A stretch of 64,000 nucleotides of DNA from Bin55 sp963664665 (lineage in GTDB: Bacteria; Pseudomonadota; Gammaproteobacteria; Pseudomonadales; Azotimanducaceae): positions 1-64,000 of the forward strand of contig CAXXMH010000006.1 in NCBI GenBank assembly GCA_963664665.2. The letters run 5' to 3'. Each line of letters opens with the position of its first letter. Position 1 is the stretch's first letter. A program made the position numbers and the translations under genes. The notes under the pieces were generated by a model. That model did no database searches, was not told the origin of the DNA, and was given only the letters and a program-made list of their open reading frames with translations. Shown in pieces: positions 18,399-28,173 of the stretch.

Positions 18399-19877
18399 GT
18401 GCCGAATACACCGAACATCGTCCTGATATTCTCCGATCAGCATCGGGGCGACGCGCTCGGATGTGTCGGAAATCCAGTTGTTCGAACCCCGAACTTAGAC
18501 GGCCTAGCCAGCGAGGGCGTGACCTTCCGAAACTGCTACACGAACTCACCTCTATGTATGCCGGCGCGGGCTTCGTTGATCACAGGCTTATACGTCAACG
18601 AGCACGGTGCATGGGGTAATCGCAGCGAAGCGGACCGCTACGGTCCGAGCCACGTCAGAAAAATCCGGGACGCAGGTTACTGCACCGCCGTGATTGGTAA
18701 GACCCATTTCCGACTGTACCAGGCTGATGATGGACATACGCGCGACCACGCATCCGGCTTGCATGACTGGGGATACGAGTTCGCCCACGAGGTGAAGGAC
18801 ACCATTCCCTCGGCGACCCACAGGTGCTACTACGCTGACTTCCTCGCCCGGCGAGGGAAGCTACAGGTCTACGAAGACTGCGCACGCAACTTCAGGCTCG
18901 GGCAGCGCACCGGACTGCTCCGCCCTTGGGAACACCTGCCCCACCTCCTTGAGGAGGATGAACATATTGACATGTATATCGCCAACACGGCGTCGCAGTG
19001 GATACGAGACTACGCGGGTGAAAAGCCGTTCTATCTTCAGGTCTGCCTGACCGGGCCACATCCGCCGTTTGACGCACCAACACGCTACCGGGACATGTTC
19101 GATCCACAAGATATGCCTCTGACGATCATGGAACGACCAACCGAGCCCATCTCGCCCCAGATCGAGAGGATGTTCGTGCGAAGCGGACTCAAGGACATGA
19201 CCGAGTCTCAGGGTCGAACGCTTAAGAGCCACTACTATGCGAAAGTTGCGTTCGACGACCGCGCAATCGGTATCGTGTTGCAGTCTCTTGAGGAAAACGG
19301 TCTGCTGGACAACACATGGATCTTCTATACCTCCGACCACGGCGAAATGCTCGGTGATCACCGGCTTTGCCAGAAGTCGGTGTTCTACGAAGGTGCGCTG
19401 AACGTGCCGCTGATCGTTAGACCACCTCGCGGAACTAAACCTAGGACTACACGCAACCTGACGGACCACTTAGACATCAGTTCAACGTTACTCGACGCTG
19501 CGGGTGCGCCCCATCTTGGGGTCGATCGCGGTCGTTCGTTGCTTCAAAAGATTGAGGCTGGTCCAGATGATCCCGATGCACAGCCGGGTAAGGATGTGGT
19601 CTTCAGCGAGGTGAGCTTGTACTCGATGGCGCGCACTGAGCGGTACAAGATGACTATCAACTCGCTGACGCGAAAGCCCTTGGAGTTATATGACATGAAG
19701 GATGATCCTCAGGAGCTTCGAAATCTCGTGAACGAACCAAAGCTTGCGGGCGTACGGGATCAGTTTATCTCGGAGTACTTCGATCACCTGTTAGCCAATC
19801 TCAACGAACCGCAACTCAAGGTGTATCAGCGTGGTGGCATTCCGACCAAACTTCATCAGGAATACCCTGAGTACTAA
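18399..19877 (+). CDS. Sulfatase (formylglycine-dependent)
   Basis: The 492-residue protein is a complete alkaline-phosphatase-superfamily sulfatase. The N-terminal metal site is FSDQHRGD (about 11-18). The CMPAR motif at 53-57 fits the C-x-P-x-R consensus whose cysteine is converted to formylglycine. SDHGEMLGDH near residue 310 gives further metal ligands. No signal peptide is visible, so it appears cytoplasmic unless exported some other way. The start is GTG at 18399. Placed next to a sugar importer, it probably desulfates imported sugars or small sulfate esters. No maturase gene is visible in the window. Confidence 0.88.
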   Translation: MPNTPNIVLIFSDQHRGDALGCVGNPVVRTPNLDGLASEGVTFRNCYTNSPLCMPARASLITGLYVNEHGAWGNRSEADRYGPSHVRKIRDAGYCTAVIGKTHFRLYQADDGHTRDHASGLHDWGYEFAHEVKDTIPSATHRCYYADFLARRGKLQVYEDCARNFRLGQRTGLLRPWEHLPHLLEEDEHIDMYIANTASQWIRDYAGEKPFYLQVCLTGPHPPFDAPTRYRDMFDPQDMPLTIMERPTEPISPQIERMFVRSGLKDMTESQGRTLKSHYYAKVAFDDRAIGIVLQSLEENGLLDNTWIFYTSDHGEMLGDHRLCQKSVFYEGALNVPLIVRPPRGTKPRTTRNLTDHLDISSTLLDAAGAPHLGVDRGRSLLQKIEAGPDDPDAQPGKDVVFSEVSLYSMARTERYKMTINSLTRKPLELYDMKDDPQELRNLVNEPKLAGVRDQFISEYFDHLLANLNEPQLKVYQRGGIPTKLHQEYPEY

Positions 19878-20029
19878 CGGACCGCGCGCTGCACGATCCT
19901 ACACGCGATCTCAAGCCTTTCGAAACACCCATTTATACGTCGTGCTGACCGAATCCCAAGCGTCTTTTATTGCCGCCGTCAACTAGCTCACACCCGTGGG
20001 TGTCGTGGTCGCCATCAAGCGTCGCGCCC

Positions 20030-20974
20030 TTACGCAACACGCCACCGATCAAGGATGACAGCCAAGATGATTACCGCACCTGTGATAACTCGCTTTGTCG
20101 GCTCCGTAATGCCAATTTGTGCTAGACCGATCTGAAGTACCGACACGATCAATACCCCAACGAATGCGCCAACGACAGATCCTCTTCCACCCATGAGACT
20201 GGTACCGCCAATTACAGCTGCTGCGATCGCAGACAGTTCCAGACCTATGCCCGCGTTAGGGTCTGCGGATCCTAGGTAAGCAGCATTCATCAGACCCCCG
20301 AGTCCCGCCAACAGACCCGAAAGCACCAATACTGTACACCGAACACGTCTCGGATCGATTCCAGACACTTCAGCCGCACTTTCGTTACTGCCTACAGCAA
20401 CAATCTGGCGTCCGAAAATCGTCTTCTTTAGCAGTAACTCGAACACGACGACTAACGTCAGCGCAACGAGGATTGAAGCCGACACCCCGCTACCTGCCCA
20501 CGGGAGTGCGAACGACTGGATCGTCGCACCGATATAGACCGTCTGCGAATCAGTGACGAGATATGCGAGACCCCTCGAAACTTCCAGCATACCCAAGGTA
20601 ACGATGAAAATCGGCAATCGCAGATATGCGCCAAGGCCGCCGTTCGCGAGTCCGACTAACGCACCCGTCAAGATACCTAGGCAAGCCGCTAGCGGAAGTG
20701 GCAAACCCAAAATGGCGATCCCAGCGCCAATTACACCTGCGCTTAACGCAACGACGGAACCAACCGACAAGTCGATTCCCCCACTGATCAAAACCAGCGT
20801 CATTCCGATTGATACCACGGTAAGTGCCGGTAATTGGTTTAGTAGCGTCGAGAGCGTCGTCAGAGCCAGAAAGCTCTCGGAGATCAGACTGAAGAAAACC
20901 ACGATCGCCAGCAACGAAACGAAAATGAGGTTCCCTTCGAGAATTCGTGAAACTCGGCTACCTAGTTCATTCAC
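20030..20974 (-). CDS. ABC sugar importer, permease (RbsC type)
   Basis: The 314-residue protein has about nine to ten hydrophobic segments and the family hallmark SGGIDLSVGSVVAL near residues 62-75. It forms the membrane channel for a monosaccharide (ribose/xylose/galactose-type CUT2) importer. It is the last gene of a minus-strand run with the ATPase (25 bp gap) and the binding protein. Specificity cannot be read from the sequence. Confidence 0.9.
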   Translation of the reverse strand: MNELGSRVSRILEGNLIFVSLLAIVVFFSLISESFLALTTLSTLLNQLPALTVVSIGMTLVLISGGIDLSVGSVVALSAGVIGAGIAILGLPLPLAACLGILTGALVGLANGGLGAYLRLPIFIVTLGMLEVSRGLAYLVTDSQTVYIGATIQSFALPWAGSGVSASILVALTLVVVFELLLKKTIFGRQIVAVGSNESAAEVSGIDPRRVRCTVLVLSGLLAGLGGLMNAAYLGSADPNAGIGLELSAIAAAVIGGTSLMGGRGSVVGAFVGVLIVSVLQIGLAQIGITEPTKRVITGAVIILAVILDRWRVA

Positions 20975-20998
20975 GAGAAACTTCCGTTCGAACGCAAA

Positions 20999-22543
20999 CT
21001 ATGACGCCGACGACGGTTCGTATACGCGGTCATATTCACTGAAAGCCGCTGCGAGGATTTCGCGTTGGTTCCAATTGCTCCTGTGAAACTCGGCGACGAG
21101 GTTTCGATTCGATAGTACGATGATTCTGTCGCACAAACTCTGCAACTCCTCCAACTCGCTCGATACAGCGATGACCGTAATTCCAGAGTCTCGTAGGCGG
21201 ACCAATTCCGTGTGGATCGCGAGTTTCGCGGTTACGTCCACGCCTCGGGTAGGCTCATCTAGCAGTAACAGCTGTGACTCACAGTGCAGCCACCTTGCCA
21301 ACATCGACTTTTGCTGGTTTCCGCCGCTAAGTTCACGCATCTTCTGATAGGCACCAGTGCTCCTTACACGTAGCGCTTCGATTAATCTTGCCACGGCACC
21401 GACTTCTTTCCTTCGAATCAACCTTCCGCTTCGATCAGAGATTCGTCCAAGACCCGCAATCGTTACATTGAACGCGAGTGCCTGAGCTCGAAAAATGCCG
21501 TCCTTGGTGCGGTCTTCAGTAACCAGCCCGATCCCACTTTTAATGGATTGCCACGGATTTCGCGGTTCGGTGGTCCCGCTCTCCGTGTGGATCTTGATGC
21601 TCCCACCAATCCGCTTATCCAAACCGAAGATAGCGTTCAAAAGTTCCGTTCGACCCGATCCTGCGAGTCCCGCGACACCCAAAATTTCGCCCCGTTTGCA
21701 ATTGAAGCTGATCGGGTTTGGGAGTTTCGACGTTCGCAGACCTGAAACTGTGAGATGTAATGGCGCGGATTTCACCGTCGGACGTGGCGGAGCGTCGAAG
21801 TCCGCATCCACGCCCGCCATTTCCCGAATCAGCGCTTTCTCAGACAGTTTATCGCAATCTTCTGTGAGTTGAACCTCGCCATCCCGCAGTACCGACACGC
21901 GATCGCAGACGTTTAGAACATCGCCCAAGCGGTGGGAGATGTAGATCACTGTGATACCACCGCACACTTTATCTCGCAAAATCCCATGCACCACCTCAGC
22001 CTGAGGGACCGTCAATGCGGACGTCGGTTCATCTAATATCAGTAGCTTCGCTTCGGTTGCTAACGCCTTAGCGATCTCCACAAGCTGCTTCTCAGCGAGG
22101 CTCAACCTACCGACGAGTGTGCGCGGAGTGGAGTGCTCAAGTCCTACCAAGCTAAGTAGGCTGGAAGCCCTCTCTTCTGCACATTTGCGTCTGATCCGCG
22201 TCCAGGGAGATGCCGTTGTGTTAAGCAGTATGTTCTCAGCGATTGACAGGTCGTCGACGAGACTCAATTCTTGCGCGCAAATAGCAGTACCCGCACGGAG
22301 CGAGTCTGCCGTATTGATCGGTCGGTAGGGTTGTCCGTCCAGATAAAGCGAACCTGAGTCAGCGGTCTCAAGCCCCACGATGATCTTCGCTAACGTGGAC
22401 TTACCGGCACCGTTCTCGCCTACCAGTCCGTGTATGTCGCCAACGGACACCTCCAAATCGACATCGTGGAGCACGGGGGTCGCGAACGACTTGCAAATTC
22501 CGTTGGCGACGAATCGAAGGCGCTCGCGTGTATCCCTAGTCAT
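20999..22543 (-). CDS. ABC sugar importer, double ATPase (RbsA/MglA type)
   Basis: The 514-residue protein has two fused nucleotide-binding domains, as in CUT2 importers. The first has GENGAGKST (about 42-50), the signature LSLAEKQLVEIAKAL and LLILDEPTSALT. The second has a degenerate P-loop (GLAGSGRTELL, near 265), LSGGNQQKSMLARWL and LLLLDEPTRGVDV. A weakened second Walker A is normal in this family. It drives uptake by hydrolysing ATP at the cytoplasmic face of the permease. It lies between the permease and the binding-protein gene. Confidence 0.92.
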   Translation of the reverse strand: MTRDTRERLRFVANGICKSFATPVLHDVDLEVSVGDIHGLVGENGAGKSTLAKIIVGLETADSGSLYLDGQPYRPINTADSLRAGTAICAQELSLVDDLSIAENILLNTTASPWTRIRRKCAEERASSLLSLVGLEHSTPRTLVGRLSLAEKQLVEIAKALATEAKLLILDEPTSALTVPQAEVVHGILRDKVCGGITVIYISHRLGDVLNVCDRVSVLRDGEVQLTEDCDKLSEKALIREMAGVDADFDAPPRPTVKSAPLHLTVSGLRTSKLPNPISFNCKRGEILGVAGLAGSGRTELLNAIFGLDKRIGGSIKIHTESGTTEPRNPWQSIKSGIGLVTEDRTKDGIFRAQALAFNVTIAGLGRISDRSGRLIRRKEVGAVARLIEALRVRSTGAYQKMRELSGGNQQKSMLARWLHCESQLLLLDEPTRGVDVTAKLAIHTELVRLRDSGITVIAVSSELEELQSLCDRIIVLSNRNLVAEFHRSNWNQREILAAAFSEYDRVYEPSSAS

Positions 22544-22564
22544 CAGGCCCAGGAATTCGACCAG

Positions 22565-23572
22565 TCACTGGTTTGTCGATTGTTCGATCGGATCTTCAAT
22601 GTCAGCCCGTGAAATTACCACAAGCGGAGTTTCGCGGTCTACGAGTTCCGGTTGACCATTGATCATTTCGAGGGCCAGCTCTATACCGTTCACGGCGAAT
22701 TGGTCACCATACTGCTCGACAGTAGCGAGAACCCGACCGTCACGGAGCAGCGGATGAACCGCCGAGATATTGTCAAAACCAACGATCGAGACATCGCGGG
22801 TCAAGTCGGCAAAGGACACTGCGGCCGCCGCACCCAATGCCATGTTGTCATTGGCGGCAAGAATCAATTGCACATCGGGATGACGAACCAGAATCGCTGC
22901 CGTGACCTCGACCGCTTTGGTTTGATCCCAAACAGCGCTCTGCTTCGTAACTAAGTTTGCGCCGTGCGCCGCAACCGCGTCTTCGAATCCCATCCGTCGC
23001 TCGATTGCGTTCTGGGCCGTTGTAACACCTTCGAGGATCACAACATTCGCGCCTACAGGAAGTTGCTCCAAGGCGAAATTAGCGGCGTCCATAGCACCCC
23101 TGCGGTTATTGGGACCGATGAAAGGAATCACCAAGTCGTATTCGAGCAGCACCTCGCGATCAAGTCGGTTGTCTATATTCACAACGTGAATGCCATTTTC
23201 CCGCGCACGGGCAAGAGCCGGAACCAGAGCCTTCGAGTCGGCGGGAGCGATCACGATCGCATCCACGCCGATGCCGATCATTTGATCCACAAGCGCAACT
23301 TGCTGCGCTAGATCACTCTCATTCTTGATGCCATTTACGATGAGTTCGTAGGCGTCCTGATGCAGTTCTTGATGATCTTCGGCAGCGGTAGCCATGGTCA
23401 CAAAGAACTCGTTGGCGAGCGACTTCATGATGAGTGCGACTTTGGGTTTAGATTCACTGCTACCAACGTCGTTACTCTCGCTTGAACCGCAGCCAGCGAT
23501 GAATAGCAGACTCGTCGCGAGCATGACGAGACTGAATTTCATACCAATGTATGTGACGCGAAACCTCTTCAT
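22565..23572 (-). CDS. ABC sugar importer, substrate-binding lipoprotein (RbsB type)
   Basis: The start is taken at 23572, where GAAGAGGATTAC gives a good RBS; an upstream in-frame start at 23608 would overlap the preceding gene. The signal ends in a lipobox LLFIAGC with Cys28, so the protein is anchored in the periplasm by lipid. The body is a type I periplasmic binding protein (VALIMKSLANEFF, DAIVIAPADSKAL, NIDNRLD), typical of pentose/hexose-binding proteins. It delivers substrate to the downstream ATPase/permease. Confidence 0.9.
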   Translation of the reverse strand: MKRFRVTYIGMKFSLVMLATSLLFIAGCGSSESNDVGSSESKPKVALIMKSLANEFFVTMATAAEDHQELHQDAYELIVNGIKNESDLAQQVALVDQMIGIGVDAIVIAPADSKALVPALARARENGIHVVNIDNRLDREVLLEYDLVIPFIGPNNRRGAMDAANFALEQLPVGANVVILEGVTTAQNAIERRMGFEDAVAAHGANLVTKQSAVWDQTKAVEVTAAILVRHPDVQLILAANDNMALGAAAAVSFADLTRDVSIVGFDNISAVHPLLRDGRVLATVEQYGDQFAVNGIELALEMINGQPELVDRETPLVVISRADIEDPIEQSTNQ

Positions 23573-23597
23573 GTAATCCTCTTCTTCTCGATCATTC

Positions 23598-24544
23598 TTA
23601 TTCAGCAATCAGCGGAATCAGCCACTGATCGTCCTGAACTTCGCCATTAATCTCATCCACAACAACGCGATCAACTATTTCCACTCCCACTGCGGCCATG
23701 TTAGGGAAGCTGTCGACTCCATCACGTACTGGGAATCCCGTACGAGTACGGTGGATGTGATATTGATCCGAGAACTCCTGCCCGAATGATTCTTCAATTG
23801 CCTGTTTACCATATAGAAAGCCCAACAAACCGCCCCAAGTCGCCGCAGGATTGTCGGAATCCCAACCAGCCAATACGGCGATCTTCACCGTATCTTGGTA
23901 GTCACCTTCGCCATAGAAGAGGCTGACCATGCTCGATGCAAAGTTGATGCCAGACGCAACGGGGTTGCGCGGCGCCTTGTCGTAACCATCTTGCTGTTCA
24001 AGCTGGTAGCGTCGATAAATATCGTCCCGCGCCTCCTCCCATGGGACTCCCGCTTCGTAACGGCTTAGCACAAAGTCGTACATTTTTGCGGTGGTTGATT
24101 CGTCTGGCACGAAGGATCGTGCGTGCGCGGCCAACTGGTGGACCTGGTTTTTCCTTGGCGCTGTCGGATCTACGGTGGCAGCGAGCGAGTGCATGATCAC
24201 GTAGAACTCTGATGCTAGAGCCGCTTCGCCACTAGCTGTCGTGCGAATAGGCATGTGAGCGATCTCAAGCGCGACATCCGGTCGTCCCGGCGCATACAGT
24301 CCAAATATCTCGGTAGTCAGCTGAGCATCGATCATCTCGTACCATTCGTTGTTAGATGGGTCGCTCGTCGCTGGGGGAACGTGACCCTCTAGCATCAAAT
24401 CGTGCGCACGCTGATTGGAAACCCACAAAAAGTTCTCTCCCCCCGGTGCACTTTTTTCGTCGTATATATGGGTAATCCAGCCTTCTCGGATCTGTTCACC
24501 TGTCAAACGCGTCGAGTCGCTCTTCGCGAGTAAATACTGGTATA
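23598..24544 (-). pseudogene. ADP-ribosylglycohydrolase-family protein, C-terminal part (split by an IS)
   Basis: This 3' part continues the frame interrupted at 26197. It reads YQYLLAKSDSTRLTGEQI, then a domain ending in the family hallmark AGWDSDNPAATWGGLLG, whose Asp residues bind Mg2+. DraG-like enzymes cleave ADP-ribose or related N-glycosidic bonds. The uninterrupted protein would have about 430 residues and a signal peptide, so this would be a periplasmic member. Its position at the head of the importer genes suggests a role in processing the imported substrate. The TATA duplication at 24541-24544 marks the insertion point. Confidence 0.85.
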
Positions 24545-26196
24545 GAGGCTGTTGATTTTCGATTCGATTTTGCGGCGTTTTTCGCTCGCGCTCGCATTTG
24601 ATCGGCCTGATCGGTGTCGAAACGCCGGTCACGCCGGATGCGGACGAAATTAAGCGCACAAAGTCGCCGAAACAAGCCATATTGCCTCCACGTTAAGGTG
24701 GTTTTCTCGATGCTCCGCACTCAGAATAGACTTGCCCTACCTAAACTGTACAAGCGTTTGACGTTCCACGCCAGACACGCCAGCTGCCACTCGGTTTGAA
24801 CGCCGGCGAGACCGCGCATCTTCGGATACCGAAATCCCATTGCGTCCTTGATGCAGCCGAACGTCGTTTCGACCGTGCTCTTGCGCTTGCGATACAGGGC
24901 CTGGCCGACCACGTCCTGCATCCGTTCCACCATGGTCTCAACTGCTTGCGAGCAAGCCCCTTTCGGTGGTTTCGCCCGCCCGTTTTTGCCGGTGGCGATA
25001 TAGGCATTGACGTCGGCTTCCTCGCACGCCTGAACATTGTCGTCGCTGTAGTAACCCGCGTCGGCCAACAGGTTCATGCGACCGTCTTCGTCATCCGCGT
25101 CGTCAGACGCCGCGTCGGGCTCGACGGTGGGCAACGCTTCGAGCGCGCACAGCGTCGGCACGATCTGGCCGTAGTCCGTCGGCGCGTCGGTCACACCCGA
25201 CGTCACGATGAGCTGCGTGTCCACATCGACGCCCGCTTGCGCGTTGTACGCCGGCATGATTCCGTCACGGGTCTTCATCAGCTGCGAATCGGGGTCGGTC
25301 AAGTGTTCCCGCGTCGCCTGCTTGGGTGCATCCCCGGGCGGCTTCGGCGGCGCCCCCCGGGGTTTCGTGCCGTGCGCTTTTTCATACGCGTCGCGGGTCG
25401 CCTGCAGCGCGTCGTAAGCGGCTTGTTCGGCCGCCAGCACAGCGGCGTCCGCCGCATCCAGTTTTGCCGCCATCGCCTCGTAGCGCTTGACGTCCACCAG
25501 CAGCCGCGTCAAGACGTCATCGTCAACGGCGGCACCGACCGCATGAACGTTGGCATCCGCGCCTTCAGCGTCATGGCGGTCCGCCTGTTCGGACAAGCGC
25601 GCAATCACCTTTTGACAGACCTCGATACGTTTCCGCGCCAACTTCGCCGTCAACGATTTCTCCCGCGCCGCATACGCCTTCAGCTTCGTCCCGTCAACCG
25701 CAATCGCGGACAACTGCACCACGCCGCCTTCGATCAGCACCTGCAAGAATTCCGCCGCCGCCGCTTCAAACGCCGCACGATGCGCACGGCGAAAGTTCGC
25801 CAGCGTCGTGTGGTCCGGATGCTGACCCCCGGCGATGTACATGAAATCCAGCCGGTCATGGGTCGCTTGCTCCAGCTTGCGCGAACTGTTCACGCCGGTC
25901 ATGTAACCGTACAGCCACAGCGCCAGCAGCACGGCCGGCGGGTACCCCTTGCGCCCCGCATCCACATGGTACGTCGCCTCTAACGCTGACAAGTCCAACC
26001 GCGCCGCCACCCGTACGTACAGTCGCGCGACGTGATCGTCCGGCAGCAGTTCTTCCAGCGACGGCGGAAACAGCACAGGCTCAGCGCGATTGACATCTCC
26101 AATCATGGCAGGTGGCACCGTTGGCCAATGAAGCACTAAATGTTAGCTTGAATCGCCTTAACATACAAACCGAAAAGCGACTTTTTCAACAGCCTC
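24545..26196 (-). mobile_element. IS1182-type insertion sequence
   Basis: The element is 1652 bp with terminal inverted repeats beginning GAGGCTGTTGA and is flanked by TATA at 24541-24544 and 26197-26200. It encodes one transposase. It interrupts an ADP-ribosylglycohydrolase gene exactly in the conserved DIEYIYQYLL region; removing the element and one TATA restores that frame. An intact transposase and a clean duplication suggest a recent insertion. Family assignment rests on the transposase pattern. Confidence 0.88.
24721..26106 (-). CDS. IS1182-type transposase
   Basis: The protein has about 461 residues when started at the ATG at 26106; a GTG at 26136 would add ten. The N-terminal block (LEELLPDDHVARLY, GYPPAVLLALWLYGY, ...SSRKLEQA) and the following FRRAHRAAF and AIAVDGTKLKAYA segments are typical of IS1182/IS5-superfamily DDE transposases. 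AVDGTK supplies the first catalytic Asp, LADAGYYSDDN the second, and the C-terminal STVETTFGCIKDAMGF the Glu. It catalyses cut-and-paste or copy transposition of the host element. The frame is intact. Confidence 0.9.
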   Translation of the reverse strand: MIGDVNRAEPVLFPPSLEELLPDDHVARLYVRVAARLDLSALEATYHVDAGRKGYPPAVLLALWLYGYMTGVNSSRKLEQATHDRLDFMYIAGGQHPDHTTLANFRRAHRAAFEAAAAEFLQVLIEGGVVQLSAIAVDGTKLKAYAAREKSLTAKLARKRIEVCQKVIARLSEQADRHDAEGADANVHAVGAAVDDDVLTRLLVDVKRYEAMAAKLDAADAAVLAAEQAAYDALQATRDAYEKAHGTKPRGAPPKPPGDAPKQATREHLTDPDSQLMKTRDGIMPAYNAQAGVDVDTQLIVTSGVTDAPTDYGQIVPTLCALEALPTVEPDAASDDADDEDGRMNLLADAGYYSDDNVQACEEADVNAYIATGKNGRAKPPKGACSQAVETMVERMQDVVGQALYRKRKSTVETTFGCIKDAMGFRYPKMRGLAGVQTEWQLACLAWNVKRLYSLGRASLF

Positions 26197-26546
26197 TATA
26201 TGTATTCAATATCCGTATCGTCGTCGGCACCCCAAATCTCATCTGGACCACGACGAACCCAGTCGATCGTCTTTGGATCTCCAAGTTCGCCAGACCAACG
26301 CACTACCTGAACCGTCGTACCCCAATCCTCTCGTGTGTAAAACTTCCCCCTTTCGCCTTCGCCACCGATCTTGTCCATTTCCGTGATGATGCCAGTCCAA
26401 TTGGCGATGCACTGACCCAGCCAGAATCCTTGTAGTTTTTCCAGGTAATCCGCCCGTGAAACGGTTATCTCATCCGCGTGAATCGTCATCGAGCCAAATA
26501 GCATTAGCATCGTGAGAAAAGAGAACTGTCGCATGGATTGTTCCAT
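26197..26546 (-). pseudogene. ADP-ribosylglycohydrolase-family protein, N-terminal part (split by an IS)
   Basis: It starts with a signal peptide (MRQFSFLTMLMLFGSMTIHA from an ATG at 26534, or 4 residues earlier at 26546). It then reads LEKLQGFWLGQCIANWTG and ends in GADDDTDIEYI. DDDTDIEY is the first Mg2+-binding motif of ADP-ribosylglycohydrolases. The frame enters the IS1182-type element at 26196 and resumes at 24544. The host gene is therefore inactivated unless the element excises. Confidence 0.87.
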
Positions 26547-26629
26547 CTTCGAGATCGGTCGGTATTATCAAACCCGATCAACTTAGCCCGAGGGGGCGAA
26601 GTGACTAATCGCGGTAATATCTGCGCGAT

Positions 26630-27835
26630 ATGAAAGGAGGTGATTCATTCCAGGAGCGCACGGTCCGCGTACTCAAACCGACTTCCCACTACGCTATGGT
26701 GGTCGGTGTCGACGGTCGCTTTCTTGGAAGTGTTAACGACGGCGAAACCCACGTCACCGAGACAATCTCGGATGATTTGATGTGGCGCGTTCGAGGAGAA
26801 CGCCTTGAACACGCTCAGACGGGCGTTGTCTTGGAAATGAGTGCAGTTGAGGAAGGCGGATTCCAACTGTCCGTCAACGGGATCCCATTGGATGCAGACG
26901 GTCGCCGTGGTCCTGTCGCTGAGCCCTACGCAATCGTGCACGGTCCAGAACGGTTACCTTCAGAATACTTGGCTCATCTGACGGAGAATGGCTGGGTATG
27001 CCTAGCCGCGATCCTATCACCGGATATTGTTGACTCACTGCAAAAGATTGCGTGCACCGACGGTTACTCTGATCTGTCGCCCGACCGTTCCCAGCGTCAA
27101 ATATGCCAAGGCAGCGCCCTGGCCAAGACGGCTGTAGAACCCATCTCTGTCTGGCTTGCACGCCAATATATGCAAACCGACGATATTCGCCTCGCTCATT
27201 CGCCCGGTATCGGGGTAATGACACCAGACGACGGCCAACGTGTCGTACAAGGGTGGCATTCGGACTATCCGTACCACTGGGGAATCAACGCTGCCGGTAA
27301 GGTGCCAACGCCGAGCGGCAAGACAGTGATGGGTGTCCAGCGGATCGTCTGTGTTTCGGAATTCACCAAATACCGAGGCGCAACGGCATTCAAACTAGGT
27401 TCGCACTCTCTCGACCATGGTCCTCCTGAGGAATGGGGAGTCGCCCGTGATGCCTATCAGCCAGGTCATCGCGCGGTCAACGGCTTACCGTACAACGGTC
27501 CCGATGCAGACGTGATCGAAGCGCCGCCTGGGAGCATGATCCTGTTCGATACGCGTACTTGGCATCGGGCTGGAGTCAATCGAAGCGAGAAGAATCGAGC
27601 TGCAATCCTGATGGACATGACACCTGCATACATCGTGCCTTATGCTGACACGACTGGGGATTACCGCGCATTAGTCGAGAGTGAGGTGTACGACGAGCTA
27701 ACTACGCGCGATCAGCGCGAGTTCCAGCGGTTGATGATTCATCGCTTTCTTGGACCAGCTGGACCACAGTCCGTGATCGGTACCGATCAGGAATTGACTG
27801 CGAGCATTCCGCTTCTGGACAGAACATCCTATTGA
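26630..27835 (+). CDS. Phytanoyl-CoA dioxygenase (PhyH)-family oxygenase
   Basis: The 401-residue protein has the Fe(II)/2-oxoglutarate facial triad: HxD as WHSDYPYHW (His210, Asp212) and the distal WHRAGVNRS (His312, with Arg318 for 2-oxoglutarate). An extra N-terminal domain of about 100 residues precedes it. The family hydroxylates small organic substrates. It is divergent from the ADP-ribosylglycohydrolase/importer genes and may belong to the same pathway. One oddity: AAAGGAGGTGAT, a near-perfect anti-16S match, lies just after the ATG at 26630, so the true start is uncertain, but no suitable downstream codon fits. Confidence 0.82.
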   Translation: MKGGDSFQERTVRVLKPTSHYAMVVGVDGRFLGSVNDGETHVTETISDDLMWRVRGERLEHAQTGVVLEMSAVEEGGFQLSVNGIPLDADGRRGPVAEPYAIVHGPERLPSEYLAHLTENGWVCLAAILSPDIVDSLQKIACTDGYSDLSPDRSQRQICQGSALAKTAVEPISVWLARQYMQTDDIRLAHSPGIGVMTPDDGQRVVQGWHSDYPYHWGINAAGKVPTPSGKTVMGVQRIVCVSEFTKYRGATAFKLGSHSLDHGPPEEWGVARDAYQPGHRAVNGLPYNGPDADVIEAPPGSMILFDTRTWHRAGVNRSEKNRAAILMDMTPAYIVPYADTTGDYRALVESEVYDELTTRDQREFQRLMIHRFLGPAGPQSVIGTDQELTASIPLLDRTSY

Positions 27836-28173
27836 AACTGCAAGTTTGAACTTGCGTCGACATCGGTGAGCACCATTTGCACAAGGAGATTCACCTGATC
27901 GACCGGCACACAGAGAGTGAACTTAACAGTCATCGGTACAGTTGGTCGGAGGCCGAGAACTTCGCGGCTCTCGGCAGTGATCAGGAACTGCATGGGAATC
28001 TAGCTGCGCCTCACTGACCTTCTTAGTAACGGCAGGACTTCAACGCTAAATTCATCTTGTGGGATGGCGCGATTTAAGCTTGCGTCAGGTACTTCTGACG
28101 CCAACGTAGCTACTGTTGCAGCGAAGACGATTACGCTAGCGACAGACCGAGTGATCATCTTCTGTTGATTCAA
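27829..28173 (-). pseudogene. Truncated relic of the 17.1 kb secreted protein
   Basis: From a TTG at 28173 the minus strand reads MNQQKMITRSVASV..., a signal peptide, then FSVEVLP, closely matching the start of the protein at 17103-17963. It then diverges and stops at a TAG at 28000-28002. The same frame continues past that stop for 56 more codons, from an ATG near 27993 to a TAG at 27829, with no match to the parent. I read it as a broken duplicate joined to unrelated DNA. Confidence 0.65.

Noticed and set aside
24796..25983. 395-codon plus-strand ORF opposite the IS1182-type transposase
   Set aside because: It is an antisense shadow of a GC-rich transposase gene, with Arg/Val-rich composition and no family.
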